Program-made: the position numbers and the translations under genes | Shown here: positions 33,985 through 45,403 of the stretch, in pieces | How positions within the stretch are numbered: position 1 is the first letter of the stretch | Layout: every line of letters starts with the position of its first letter | Notes under the pieces: model-generated | Databases searched by the model: none | Seen by the model: only the letters and a program-made list of their open reading frames with translations | What the model was told of the DNA's origin: nothing | DNA from: Trichaptum fuscoviolaceum | Taxonomy: Eukaryota > Basidiomycota > Agaricomycetes > Hymenochaetales > Trichaptaceae | Assembly (NCBI GenBank): GCA_910574455.1 | Contig: CAJSYZ010000009.1 | Coordinates: 3,241,040 to 3,305,039 of the forward strand | Length of the DNA: 64,000 nt | Direction of reading: 5' to 3'

Positions 33985-36593
33985 CTAATGCATACCGGTG
34001 CCGGTGACTTCATCTTGCATCTGCGGCAACAATTCAGTTAATGTGAGATCGGGAACTGGACTTCTGAAGATTACTTACCCATGGTCTATCTTTCCCTGTT
34101 ACATACTTCCTTGGAGGCCTTTTCCAACAGGCTATATCGTCTGCCTCCTTCAAGCTATGCAGGGGGACTACGATACCTAGCTCATAGTTGGTAATCTGGG
34201 CATATATTATCCATCAACAACGTCAGCCATGCATGAAAACTACATTCGAAAGAGGGTTTTCTTACGTTTAAAATTGGCTTTGATGAAGAACCGGAAAGTG
34301 TCCCCCATGCTGAAGGTGTGAAATTGTGCGAGCCAATGTACGCCCAGCCTAAGACGGACTCGTTTTTCGAATTCGTGATCTCAAGCTCATTATCGGTATC
34401 TTCGTCTTCTGAGTCTACCGGGCGGCCCTTCCCTTTCGACGGTGATGCGTAACCTGACCTTGGCAGAAGAGTTCCAACGATCATCTAGCAGAGCCAGTTA
34501 ATCCCGGAATAAATAGAAGGGAAAGAAGGTGATATACCTTCGAGTGCATCAATACTCTCCCTCTCTTGCTGTTCGAATCGTAAAACAATTCTTTAGGGAA
34601 CGTCCTTGCCTCCCATTGCTTTGATCGGCAGAACATGGTTCCTCCTCCCTGAAATAGTTCTCAGTGTTAATTTACTGTAAGGTGCAAAGGAGAATACTCA
34701 CAGGGAAACCGAGGACGCTATCCTTCACAGTCTGGTGCGAAGGATACACAAGCCTAACAGCCGGCCAGGGGAGCCTTGAACGTTGAGACTTCGGCTTATC
34801 CAACCACGTCGTTGCGCTCTCACCCCGGGCAGAGCAGAAGAACTCATTCATCCATTGCGTTGAGTAACTTCCGATGCTCGAGCCCTGCTCTCCATGAGTG
34901 TATCAGAAATGACATTAGCTAACGGTCTCGGACGGATTCATACCTGACACTCCATCGTAAGATCCTTGCTCTTTCCCGCCCTGGCACCGAGAGATTGTAC
35001 AGCTCTCATCAACGCAGGGTGTCCTGTTCGGAGAACTTGGTCCCACCCCTCATGTTTTCCTGCGAGAGACGCAACCAGCCGAACATTCACCTTCGACCAG
35101 TCCCAGTTCATTCTAAGTTCGATGATGGACTCGATCGGGAGGTTGGGATGCTACCGCCACTAGTCGATGAGTTGGGTATAATCGTATAACAGGTCAATAG
35201 ATATGCTTACGTCTCCATCTATGTGTTTTTTAAGTGCTGCAGGGACGTTGAGAGATTGTAGGACGCGCTGAAGAGTTGCAGGAAAGTCTGTTGCTTTTGC
35301 GTCGTGTCGTATCGGCGTTTGACGAGCTGGAATATCTTGTACCCAGCACGACTAGTTAAATTATATCTACAATCAAAACTCAGGTCAGTTCGAAAGGCGG
35401 AAGAGGCTCACATTCTCAATGTCTCGCCAGTCATAGTCAATAAAATTTGCAGTAGGAATAGCAATACGTAATCTCCCATCCTTATAAAATAGCTGTGCGA
35501 TGTCAGTCGCATATGTATCATATTATAAAAGAAAATTATATTCACCATAATGAGCTACGAAAGATATAGTTTATTAAGTGAGCTTTACACTCCATACATA
35601 ATTTACAAAATTTACTCACCTTGACATGCATAGATCCTCGACCGCCGCGAAGAAATGGCATGGTCACTATCCAATTTGGAAATGGGAGATTGTCCACTCT
35701 GCTGTTCCCATCTTCTCGTGGCTGATTCACCAGCACGACTGGTGTGTTTGGGTCAAAGAACTCATTTATCCACGGAAACATATTCGAATACGAAGATAAT
35801 ATGGCAAATGCGATCTCAGATTTCTTCGAAAGGGCAAAGTTATCATCAGTTCAAGTATGAGGAAGGATAGCTGGTACGTACTGGTCCAATTACTTCAGAG
35901 AATCTGAAAGTCGGCCTCGTGTCCTTCTCCTTCTCCACCAATCTATTTGCGGTTTGCCTTAGCTCTCCATCCCAAAAGAAAGTAGTCTTCGAGGCCGACG
36001 GGATACTCGGGCTCGATGTGACATTCATCCGCGCCGCAAGCTCTTCGGCACTAGCTTCTGCTTGTTTGATTTTGTCCAGGGTAGAGATAGTCTTAGGTTG
36101 TACCGACGAAGAAGTGCTGGGTCGTGGTCGTTTCGCAGGCGGCTCTTCACGTTGTAGCGAGCCGCTTGCCTCTTCGCCCCGCATACGTTTAGCTATCCTT
36201 TCGAGTCTCTCTTGTTCCATTTTAGCTCTTTCAGTCAAAAAGCTTGACATTGCTTCAGCTTGTGGTAACGGCGTCGGTACCTCAGAGGGCGGGTTCGACG
36301 GAGGGTCAGACTTCGCTGCACTAGAACGTTGCATAGACGCAACAGGAGCAGCTATTGGAGGCGGGGCAACGGGTACAGCATCAGCCTTCGATGCCTCGAG
36401 CGCAATTTCGAGCTCTCTTTGAAAGCGCGCCTCTTCATCATCATCTTCACTGCCAGGCGTCACGTCCCGTCCTGGACGAGGGCGTTCGAATTCTTCGCGA
36501 CTTAATGCAAGTGCTCTGAGGGCAACAGTCAATTTATGTAATATTAAAGCGGCTCAATGAATACCTTTGAAGTTCTTCATCTTCTTCATCCAT
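33985..36593 (-). CDS. TDP1: Tyrosyl-DNA phosphodiesterase 1 with two N-terminal UIM-like motifs
   Basis: Repairs topoisomerase-I-DNA adducts; nuclear. ATG 36593. The N-terminus holds two UIM-like motifs: DEEDEELQRALALSREEFE (split by intron 1) and EARFQRELEIALEASKAD. A long Pro/Ser/Arg-rich linker follows. The PLD fold begins with TTFFWDGELRQTANR and AFAILSSYSNMFPWINEFFD. First catalytic motif: GRGSMHVK, continued by a 9-nt microexon (LIM) and LFYKDGRLRIAIPTANFIDY. Second: RVLMHSK plus MIVGTLLPRSG, then GWAYIGSHNFTPSAWGTLS. C-terminus: ITNYELGIVVPLHS, KYVTGKDRPW, and a last exon MQDEVTGTGMH with TAG at 33987-33985. Catalytic His/Lys of both HKD motifs are present. At least ten exons. Confidence 0.95.
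35546..35554 (-). other. TDP1: 9-nt microexon of TDP1
   Basis: CTCATTATG is preceded by CTTTCGTAG and followed by GTGAATA. It joins GSMHVK to LFYKDGRL as LIM, the strand expected directly after the first HxK motif. Without it the conserved strand is broken. Confidence 0.8.
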
Positions 36594-36968
36594 ATTTACG
36601 AATCTTGATAATTCCAGATGGCGAGGTGGTAAAGTAAAGAGAAGACGCACAGTGCCAGTCCTGGAATCTGTGGCCCACGCGCGTGTAGTAGTCAGTATTT
36701 GGGTTTGTGTACGCGTCAATCCTAAGTTCAAGTTTCTCCCGCCATGCACTTTCTCTTGACTGTCAACTTCAAGTGTACTTTGCTCTGAAACCGTACAATG
36801 TCCCCTTTGACAGATATGGCATCTTGTGACCTAGTCTCTCCTCCGAAATCTGATGTCTGAGGAGCTCTGTTACAATTTACACCTGGTCTGCGAACAAGAT
36901 TATAACAACAAAAGTACAATTTTTTTTTCCGATAGGAAAGCAAGGAACGACAAAACGCTATACTCTAT
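36594..36968. other. Intergenic, TDP1 promoter and FMO 3' flank
   Basis: No gene; a T-run of nine (36911-36919 on plus) is the only notable feature. Confidence 0.4.
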
Positions 36969-38684
36969 CTAAGCTCTAGTCTCCTGTCGCTTCTCCCACT
37001 CAATCAACCTGTGCATCACATCAACCCAATCGTCCTCAGTTCTTGCTCCTTTTAGCCAGCGTCGAACGGCTTCCTCACCCAATCCCTCTACTCTCTGCCA
37101 CGCATTGTAAAGATACTCCGAATCGTTTCTGACAATCCGCCTCCAGTCTTCCACAAAGGGCTTCCCGTCGTTTGGTAGCGCGCCCTTCTCCTTCAGATAT
37201 TGGACGAGGTCATCCTGGTAGTCGTGGCCCATGTCCGGAGGACGCCCATCCGGCCTCTGGGTATCATCGACATCAATGAGCCTGTGACCAACGCGGTATG
37301 GATCGAATCCCTTCGTTCTCATATGGCTCTCCTTTTGTCGCAACTGTGCAAGCATCTCATCGCGGGTTGGGAGTAGACCTGGGTTAGCAATGGCATGGGC
37401 GATGAACAGAGACTGTGCAACATCGGAAGGACAGTTCGCGACTAAAATAGGCAGTCCAACAAATGCAAGTGCAGTTGTGGGATACGAGCCTGCTAGTGAG
37501 AAGACGTGTTCATGGAGCGGGAATACATATCGGAGATTTGTCGTTAGTTTGGGAGGATATAACGGACACGATTCGGCTGATGGATCGACGGCAAGAGCTC
37601 CTCCTTGCGTCAGGAAAGGAATCCTCATTTCGTAACCCGTGCCGAGCACAATGGAATCCACGTCGGATACCGAAGAACCATCTACGAAATATACATGGGT
37701 GGAGGTGAAGTGAGAGATTTCTGGCTTGACAATGTATCCGACTGGCAGTCGTCTAGGGGAACCGTTGCCTTTCAGTGACAAGTACAGCTGAAAGATAGCT
37801 GTCAGAGGCCTTCAGCTAGTGCAGTTATCTCAGCCGCGTACCTTTTCAGCAACAGGGGCTACATGTAATGCGACGTCCCTTCCACTTGCATTTCCACCGA
37901 CCACTAGGACAGTACGCTTTTCGTACTTAGTCGCGTTTCTCCAGAAGATCGAGTGCAGTATCTCTCTTTGCTGCCCATTCCTTGTCTTTTCTCTCAGCCA
38001 ATCTTCCTGTCCTTCCCAAGTCGGTATATACGGGTAGTGATTGTGGCCGCTCGCAACGATAAAGTGATCAAATAACGCGTAGCTTCTTCGGCCGGTTTGC
38101 TGTTCTTGAACAGAAATATTCCACTTTCCATCGGTCGAATTACCTACCCAACTCGCGCTTTCAACGGTCGTATTCAAGTGGATGTATGGATACAAATTGA
38201 AATGGTTGGTAAAATCGGCATGATACTGCTCGACATAGTCCCATGTGGGGAACATAGGTGACATGGGTCGGAATGGGAAATGCGGATAGGTCATGGTGGG
38301 GTGCGGTGTGTTCGTCCTTAGGTCAGGGTATAACGGCGTTTCTGGTAGATATGGTGGGTGGACATCGTTCAGGTCTGGTAGCCTAATACGCTGTTCAGTA
38401 ACGTCTTTGCGTGGATCCAATAGCGCTTACCAGACTCCTCCAACCTGTCGACGTTGTTCATACAAGACTATGTCCCACCCCTGCCGAACCTCATACGGAA
38501 GGTCAAGCAATGTCTTGAGGATTGCCAAGCCTGCGCTACCTGCGCCTACAATCGCAATGGACTTCGGTGACTGGGCGTTGCTGAAGACTTCTTGCTGTGC
38601 TTTATATTCGGCTTGCTCAATTGGAGAAGCTGATGAAGTCGTTATCAAGGCAAGGAGCGTAATCCCCAGTGCTCGGTACAACAT
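36969..38684 (-). CDS. Flavin monooxygenase-like FAD/NAD(P)H oxidoreductase with signal peptide
   Basis: Exons 38684-38431, 38382-37842 and 37787-36969 in phase; 537 aa. N-terminal hydrophobic signal (ALGITLLALITTSSASP). FAD Rossmann motif KSIAIVGAGSAGLAIL, then LYEQRRQVGGVW. FMO-type FPFRPMSPMFPTWDYVEQY and HFIVASGHNHYPYIPTWEGQ. Second nucleotide site TVLVVGGNASGRDVALH. Central SIVLGTGYEMRIPFLT, C-terminal LVQYLKEKGALPNDG. Several N-glycosylation sequons (NTT, NST, NIS, NAT) agree with secretory routing, unusual for a family that is mostly cytosolic or ER-facing. Substrate unknown; fungal FMOs oxidise N or S of metabolites. Confidence 0.88.
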
Positions 38685-39880
38685 ATTGTGAGTCTACGTC
38701 GTTCGCATACGGGATGGTACTGGACATGTACAGTCCTGATGGTAGTTGCATTCAAAGGCTGCACATCGCTTATGAACGTGCTGAATAGGAGGCTTAGAAG
38801 AGCTCCCATTAAGCGATCTGACTATGTTATTGCGTGCTTCGGTACCTCAGTAAGCTTGTCATTGACTCACCGCGTGGTTATAATAAACTCACTATCAATA
38901 ATCAGCTTCCGGGAGTAAGTTAGAACTCGAGATTTGCCTATGCATTGTAAGTTTATCGTCTACTATGGTGGTCTGACGAGGCGCTGAAAAGTGTTTGTTT
39001 CCGAAAGAAATGGGCGATCTATGGCAGTGAGTGATCGTGGGTTCTCAGGGAAGCCAGTTTCCTGCTTTCGGAGTTTGAATTTACACCATTTTGCTGTGCA
39101 ATTGCGTGCTTAAACGCTTTTCTCTGGGTGTAAGTGGGCAATTGCCTCCGGATGGATGGCGTGAGATGGAAGTGAGTGATAGAGTCGAGCCCCTTCTTCA
39201 CATGGAATCTATATACCATGTAACAGTCAACGCACATTTCATCCTTATCAGAAGTTGGATACTGCAGACGTAAAGTTAATATTTTCAGCGACTCGGATGT
39301 TGTAGGTGCGTGGACTCAACGATAACAGGCGAACGGTGATATACTTAGCTCATGGCTCTCTATCATTGCAGATATCGACGGTCGGCGTCGATCTTCAGTC
39401 ACTGCAAGCTTCGTTACTACAATGGGTCCATGTTTGGCAACAGTGTTCTTAACAAACAAAGGTCCGAAACCAATTATTTCTTTCTTGAACGATGTTCTAG
39501 CGCAACTCTTGGTCATAAGAACCTCATAATAGAGCAACGATGGACTCACCTATGATGGTTGCAGAACACGTCGCATGTTTCGGAGCAACTACTTGTCTAC
39601 TTTCCTATCCATCATGGCGATCTGCTTATGGCATATCCGCTATGGACCTTCGCGACATAATGAAGCACTTCAACTTGATACCGTCTCGTTTACTGGCTCG
39701 ATTTTATCGGACGCTCCAATCCATGGTCCGACGCCAGCTCGCCTCGAAGGGTTTTCAAAAGTGCGGAAGACCGTAAAAGGCAATTGACGGTAGCGGAAAA
39801 CTTGGTCATCTTCCGAAACATTACTTAGCTCTCTGCTGGCGGATTGTCTGAGATCCTGTCTTACCTTCCCCTCTGCTTCT
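38685..39880. other. Divergent intergenic region, FMO-like / F-box
   Basis: No gene supported in about 1.2 kb; open frames at 39316-39790 have no features. Confidence 0.45.
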
Positions 39881-41738
39881 ATGCGACCCCTCGTACGCTT
39901 CTCAGACCTGCCTACAGAGATTGTCATCCAAATTCTCTCTTTCCTTGGACTACAGGACCTCCTTGCCTTCGCTTCCACAAATCGAATTAATCATACTATC
40001 TATACATCCACGCCCAGCGTTCAACTTCGCGCGGCTCTATTCAAGTATGGCATGACGGATGGCGACACTTCACTGGACGTTTCCTCCAAGCTTAGTATCC
40101 TAAAACAGAGGGAACGTCTTTGGCAGCGATTCTCACCAAGTCGATCTTTCTGCATTACGTTCCAACACTGCGTAACTTCGTTATATGAAATCGAAGCTGG
40201 AGTGTATATTTCGGGGGATGCATTTACATCATACGCCCAGGACCCTACCAGAACTACGGCGCTCCGGGCCTTTGATTTCAAGGCATGCACAGAGAAGGGC
40301 AGCATAAATGAGCGAGTATTAAAGGTCAGAGCTGGAGGGGGGTCCGCAGAGCTCAACATTGTTGAGATAGGCGTCGCTCTGAAGGAGTTCGACCTGATCG
40401 CTCTGGTCACATCCGAGGATAGGTATGTTTCAACGCACTCAAAGGTGGATTATTCCTGATTTTTGTTATGTAAAGGTCGCGTAGTGGTAAAGTTTCCGTC
40501 GGAGTCCATCTCCATCAGTTCTCAACATTCGACACTCATCCCCTTGCGGAATTGTCTTATGTGCATCTTATGGATCTTCGTGATGATAGTATCGGTCTAG
40601 GACAACCCTCAGCCACCGTTCTTATATCTGGCAAGCATCTGGTTCTTCTCTTGAGATTACCTGTATGGCCGGGCTCTCATTTGCAGTCAAACATGCTTTT
40701 CGTAGTTAACTGGCTTACTGGCGCCATCCTAGTGGTAAGAGAACTTCTGCGCTTTGAATTTCCCGACATTAGATGCTGATCTATCGTCAGAGAAAAGAGG
40801 ACTTGAACCAGGAGATCGGGGACATTGCATTCCTCTCGCACGATCTCATAGTTCTGCCAAACATCGTGACGGGCAGGATAGAGGTCGCCCGTCTGCCGAA
40901 ACCCATGGTGGATGGTGTTCAGGCTGACCTCGAAACAGTCCTGATCTTAGTTCTCCCTTTTCTCCACGTAGACGCTAGGTACCGCTCCGCATACTGCCGA
41001 GCTAGCTGTAACCCATCTGATCCCGAACTCGAGGTCCAAAGTACCGAATGCGATTCCTGGCGAAAGCAAATTATAGGCACTGCGTACAAATGCGATCCTG
41101 AGCAAGCCGTCATCCTGACTCGATTTAACGTTGAGGGCAACGGAGGCTTTGAGTCATGTGTGTTCTGGATGATTTTCCGTCGCTCCGATATGCTGGACTT
41201 CGTCCGTGGTCAAGTCGGGAAAATTGACCAGGTGCATAGGATCCCGGGAATACGAGAAGACTTGGTTATCCCGTGGGCTAAGTGGGGCGAGCGGCTCACG
41301 CGTTGGAGAACGGACAATGAAATGTCATTCTGGATGACCACTTCCGCAGGCCAGCGGCTTGCAATCCTGCGTCGGAACAAAAAGGTCAAGCTATGGGACT
41401 TCAACTCATACTCTGTTAAAAGGGCACGTCAGGAGACCTCACTTTCCTCCCCGCCGGGTAAGGATATCAAGATCTTCGATCTACCGACGGTTGTGCGCCC
41501 ACGTCCGAACGAAACACGATTCTTTCAGGACATCATCAGCGGGCTCCCCTACGTGGAGCACGAGTTCGAGCTGCCTCAGGAGTATGAAGGGATTCACCTA
41601 GATGAAGATCACTTGATCGCTTTTAATGTAAGAGATTTCATTATTGAACACAACATGCTTTATACTAATCTGTCTGGTTCGAAGACTGAACAACCGAGAA
41701 ACACGATTGTTAATAGTTTTACCGTCTTCCCCGTCTGA
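39881..41738 (+). CDS. F-box protein, divergent member of the four-exon family
   Basis: Exons 39881-40422, 40476-40734, 40791-41627 and 41685-41738 in phase; 563 aa. F-box at the N-terminus: FSDLPTEIVIQILSFLGLQD, then LLAFASTNRINH. The family region follows: FKYGMTDGDTSLDVSSKLS, MLFVVNWLTGAILVV, DIAFLSHDLIVLPN, SAGQRLAIL, VKLWDFNSYSVKRAR, LPYVEHEFELP and LDEDHLIAFN. The last exon is 17 codons plus stop and ends SFTVFPV, matching FDVISM of relatives. Intron positions equal those of 13507 and 53449, so common descent is clear despite low identity. Presumed SCF substrate receptor; target unknown. Confidence 0.85.
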
Positions 41739-42410
41739 GAAACACTAAGTCAGATGCGCGCATAGTACTCTCAGTCTCGGTCGAATTTATCATTGGTGAT
41801 TTATTGCAATAATGGAATATTTACAACTACAGGCAATCGGCCATGGGATAAATAATTACAATAGCCTCTTCTGATAGATAATGTAATTTGATCTTGTTTG
41901 TTATCCAAAGGTCAGGTCTTATAAGGACGAGCGCTTTAGATTGACAGCTGACATGATCGGCATCACTGACTACCGTAAACAAGGCGTTGCCCGTGTGTAC
42001 GACAAACCTGCGAAGATGGATTGACAAAGCGTGTCTATTACAGTGGTAGGTATTAGTACTAGAGGAAAGTCATCATTGGGCAATTGCAGATAGCGATGTC
42101 AAATATGCCTGTTTATTCATAGCGTCCGAGAAGTCCGTGCGTAAACGATATATACACCCATCAGATGAAGCAACAGAGCAAGAAACATTGACATGTGGTA
42201 ACCATCCAGACACCTCGACACTCGGCGCTCGTTTGCTCGTGCGTGTTGGCGAAAGCGGGATATGCGGAGACCGGGGAGGAAAAGGAAAACAAATCCTGAA
42301 AACCAAGAGCGCGAAAGGAAGGACGAAGTTGGCGATGAACATACATTGCAGACAGGATAATAAGATAGATGTGTGGACCGTCTAGGAGGAGGGAGAGTGG
42401 AGGAATTGGC
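41739..42410. other. Intergenic between convergent genes
   Basis: 3' flanks of the F-box gene and the GPI-protein gene; no gene seen. Confidence 0.4.
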
Positions 42411-43112
42411 CTATAACACTGTCCAGGCCGCGCCAAGGAGGCAAGCGAACATCGCAGAGAAGATGCCAACGAATTGCGCATTCGATTCCTGAGTCAATCT
42501 CCAAGCGAGTGCTCCATTCGCAATTGCAGGGAAGGTTGTAGCGAAGCCTTGCGTCGGATTTGGTGAGCCTGATACGGTGACTGTCGGAGCGCTTGCGATG
42601 GGAGAGGTAGAGTTGGCGGATGTTGCGCCTTGGGCGAGGATGGTGAAGCGGGGGGAGATTCCGTACATGACACCATGCGTGGAGTTGAGGAAAAGTAGAT
42701 AGTAGTCATCCGCAGCGGGCACGTCGGTCAAGAGAATATTCAGTTTTCCGTCGTTTGCAGGTACTAATCAGAGTCGATTAGCTGACGAGCGACGAATGAT
42801 AAGCATGAAAGCGTACCATTTAGCGCCACCTTCAATAAACCATCTGTGCTTAACCGCGCCAGCTCAACATCCATGGCGTTCACACCATCCAACAAGCCCT
42901 TCGACCAGCGCAGGGGATTTGCGATACCATTCACCCACTGAGTGCCCGTGTTAGGCACGTCGAACATGAAGTACGCTAAAAATCAGACAAAACATTAGTT
43001 CTGTTATCCTGTATCATAAGATAGCATGTTGCGTGCATGCGCCATCACCGAGAGTAGGGAGCGCCCAAACTGCAGCGACGATAAGGCTGAGAATGAGTCT
43101 TGTGGGGTACAT
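42411..43112 (-). CDS. GPI-anchored Kre9/KNH-like cell-surface protein
   Basis: Exons 43112-43049, 42975-42817 and 42763-42411 in phase; 191 aa. Signal peptide RLILSLIVAAVWALPTLA, cut near AYFMFD. Mature domain resembles the Ser-Thr-rich GPI-anchored membrane family (Kre9/KNH fold): FDVPNTGTQWVNGIANPLRW, VELARLSTDGLLKVALN, ILLTDVPAADDYYLLFLNST and YGISPRFTIL. A Ser/Thr/Pro linker (SPIASAPTVTVSGSPNPTQG) leads to a C-terminal hydrophobic segment FVGIFSAMFACLLGAAWTVL, the GPI-attachment signal. Expected at the plasma membrane or wall, with a role in beta-glucan organisation inferred from the family. Confidence 0.85.
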
Positions 43113-44008
43113 CGTTGAGCGGGTCGTATGCTTGATCTTGGTTGTCTGCTATTGCACGCTTCAAATCTTCGATGTTCTCGGTGATGCCTTCAAGGTATCG
43201 AAAACCGACGACAACAATTATTTGAGGGGAAGATAGAGGTAATGTCGAGAAAAATGAAAGGCAGGAGAATTGAAGAGAGGCGCTGGCGGACAAGGAGACA
43301 GTGACGGTTGAGGAGAGAGAAGATCTGACGGCGCCGGCCATTTCTCCCCTTGTCAAGCAAGGCACCCGCCACGTCAAATTATGTAAGCTGACCATTTGTA
43401 CCATTTTCTGCTTCGAAGTTGAACTTGAACGCGACTCAATCAGTAACCACCTCGGCGACGGCTGCTCACATCAACTGTCTATCTATCCACAAAATATGAC
43501 AAGGCAGTAATGTATTGTACTACAGATAGGAAGCCATCTGAGTATGACCAACTGCATCTTGTTGCTCTTGATCATAATTGTGTTCAATGCTGCGCTCAGA
43601 GAGAGTATAGCTCGCTTTATACGGTCTACTGGTATTTGTTGGCTCTCCCGCTTGGTCTCTCGAAAATCTAGATCCAGAAGCTATACCACAGCTGATTGGA
43701 GATATATCCGTGTTCTGGCCGTTAAACGTTCTCAAGCACAAACGCTCAGCGACTCGGCATCCATTCTTCAAAGGATTTGTACCAGAGTCTGAGGGAATTA
43801 CGAAGATGCTCGGCAAGACCCTGATCTGCATGAAAAAGTAGTTTCTCGGCGCATTCGAGACACTCCAAGGGTCCTCTGAGGAGGCCGTTCCTCCGAGCAT
43901 CCAACCCTCTCTAATTCAAGACTAACAAATACCGTGCTAAAGCTCAGAAGAGCAGAAGCAAAGGATCTGTCTTCGTCTCCTCTAGCCCTCCAGTCCAGCA
44001 CCAAAAAC
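43113..44008. other. Divergent intergenic region
   Basis: No gene supported. Promoter space for the GPI-protein gene and the SDR pseudogene. Confidence 0.4.
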
Positions 44009-45331
44009 ATGAGTTCGTCTACATGCACGCACATCGGGATGCTCTATGACCAGAGCAGGCCGCCGAAGCCAACATTCTCCATCGACGACATCCCTGACCT
44101 GGCTGGAAAGGTGGTCATCGTGACGGGCGGCAACGCTGGTGTCGGGAGGGTGACTGTGTACGCATTACTACGGAAGAATGCAAAGGTCTATATGGCCTCC
44201 CGCAAGAAGTCGAGAGCAGAGCCAGCTATTGCTGAATTGAAAGAGAAGACTGGAAAAGAGGCAATAATCCTTCAGTTGGATCTAGCGAGCCTTCGGTCGG
44301 TATGAGGGCAGCGGAAGAGTTTCAGAGGTACATACATACATTTAACGACCCTTGACTTAGTTACTCTCTCACTAATGCTTTCCAAGCCAAGAGTCTCAGC
44401 TTCATACTTTGTTCAATAACGGATGAGATCACAGCGGTCGTTACAGGTCTTCAACGTTAAACAGAAAATAGAGGCGTGATGGTCCCCCCTATCGAGCAGC
44501 TCTCTGAGGACGGATACGATCTACAATTCGGAACGAACTGCCTAGGTATATTCCACTATTTTCTCTTGCCGACCCCATAAACTGGAAACTACCACGTACG
44601 TACACAAGCCACTTCTACTTCACAAAACTCCTCCTTCCGACTCTCTTGTCAACGGGTCGTTCCCTCGATGGTTCGGATGAGAAAGTACGGATCATAACTA
44701 CCTCCTCTTCCACGCACATGTTCCACGGACCTGGTTTCCGATGGGAGACGGTGCGCGACTCTCCCGAGCGCACAAAGCTGGGCACAAGGCTCTTGTATAC
44801 GCAGAGCAAATATGTACGTTCAAATTTCATTTTCTCCCTACCTTTCTTTTTGAGAATATCAATGGTACGCCAAAATCTGACAAACGATGCTGAGCAGGGA
44901 AACGTAGTGTTTGCCATCGAGCTTGCCCGCCGATGCGGGAGCGAGGGTGTCGTCTCCATTTGCGTCAACCCAGGAAACCTGAAATCGGACATCCAACGAC
45001 ATCAAAGCGCGTTTCAACATTGGGTCACTGTGCGTGTATATGTACATGTCTCTGCAACGAATCCAACAATACTCACTCTCAGGCTGTTCATCACGGTACC
45101 TAATTCACTCTCTTTGCAGCATAACGTTTTCTCATTTCCAGTTGAATACGGGGCGTTAACGCAGCTCGGGGGGGGGGGGGGGGGGGGGAAACGATACCGG
45201 AGACCGTCGGGTTTAACGGAAAGAACCTTATCCCATGGGCTGGACTGGATGAACCAGGCGCGGACACTCAGGATCTGAAGACGGGTGTGGACCTTTGGGA
45301 ATGGTACGAGGAGCAAGTGGGAGACATATAA
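44009..45331 (+). pseudogene. Short-chain dehydrogenase pseudogene
   Basis: Paralogue of the SDR at 29173 with the same exon order. Intact stretches: [81 protein letters not shown]. Defects: (1) TCGGTATGAGGGCA lacks one base against the frame expected for SVxMRAAEEFQ, giving TGA at about 44302; (2) the donor after the NNG codons reads GGATGAGA instead of GGGTGAGT, so GT is lost; (3) the acceptor before [10 protein letters not shown] reads CAAGCCAC where the paralogue has ATAGGCCAT; (4) a run of 21 G (45168-45188) replaces the codons for ALTQLWxGT. The catalytic YTQSKY is still coded. Several independent lesions make this a true pseudogene even if the G run is a sequencing effect. Confidence 0.85.
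45168..45188. repeat. G21 homopolymer inside the SDR pseudogene
   Basis: Twenty-one consecutive G in what was the last exon; the paralogue has TGGGCGGGCACT at this place. Confidence 0.9.
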
Positions 45332-45403
45332 ATGAGCTGCCTGTCGTAGCTATCCGAATAGTATTTGCATATCCCATATGCCTTAAAGTCAGACTATGAG
45401 AGA

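Noticed and set aside
45168..45188. G21 tract as a G-quadruplex regulatory element
   Set aside because: It lies inside a pseudogene exon and may be an assembly artefact; no second G tract nearby gives it regulatory context.
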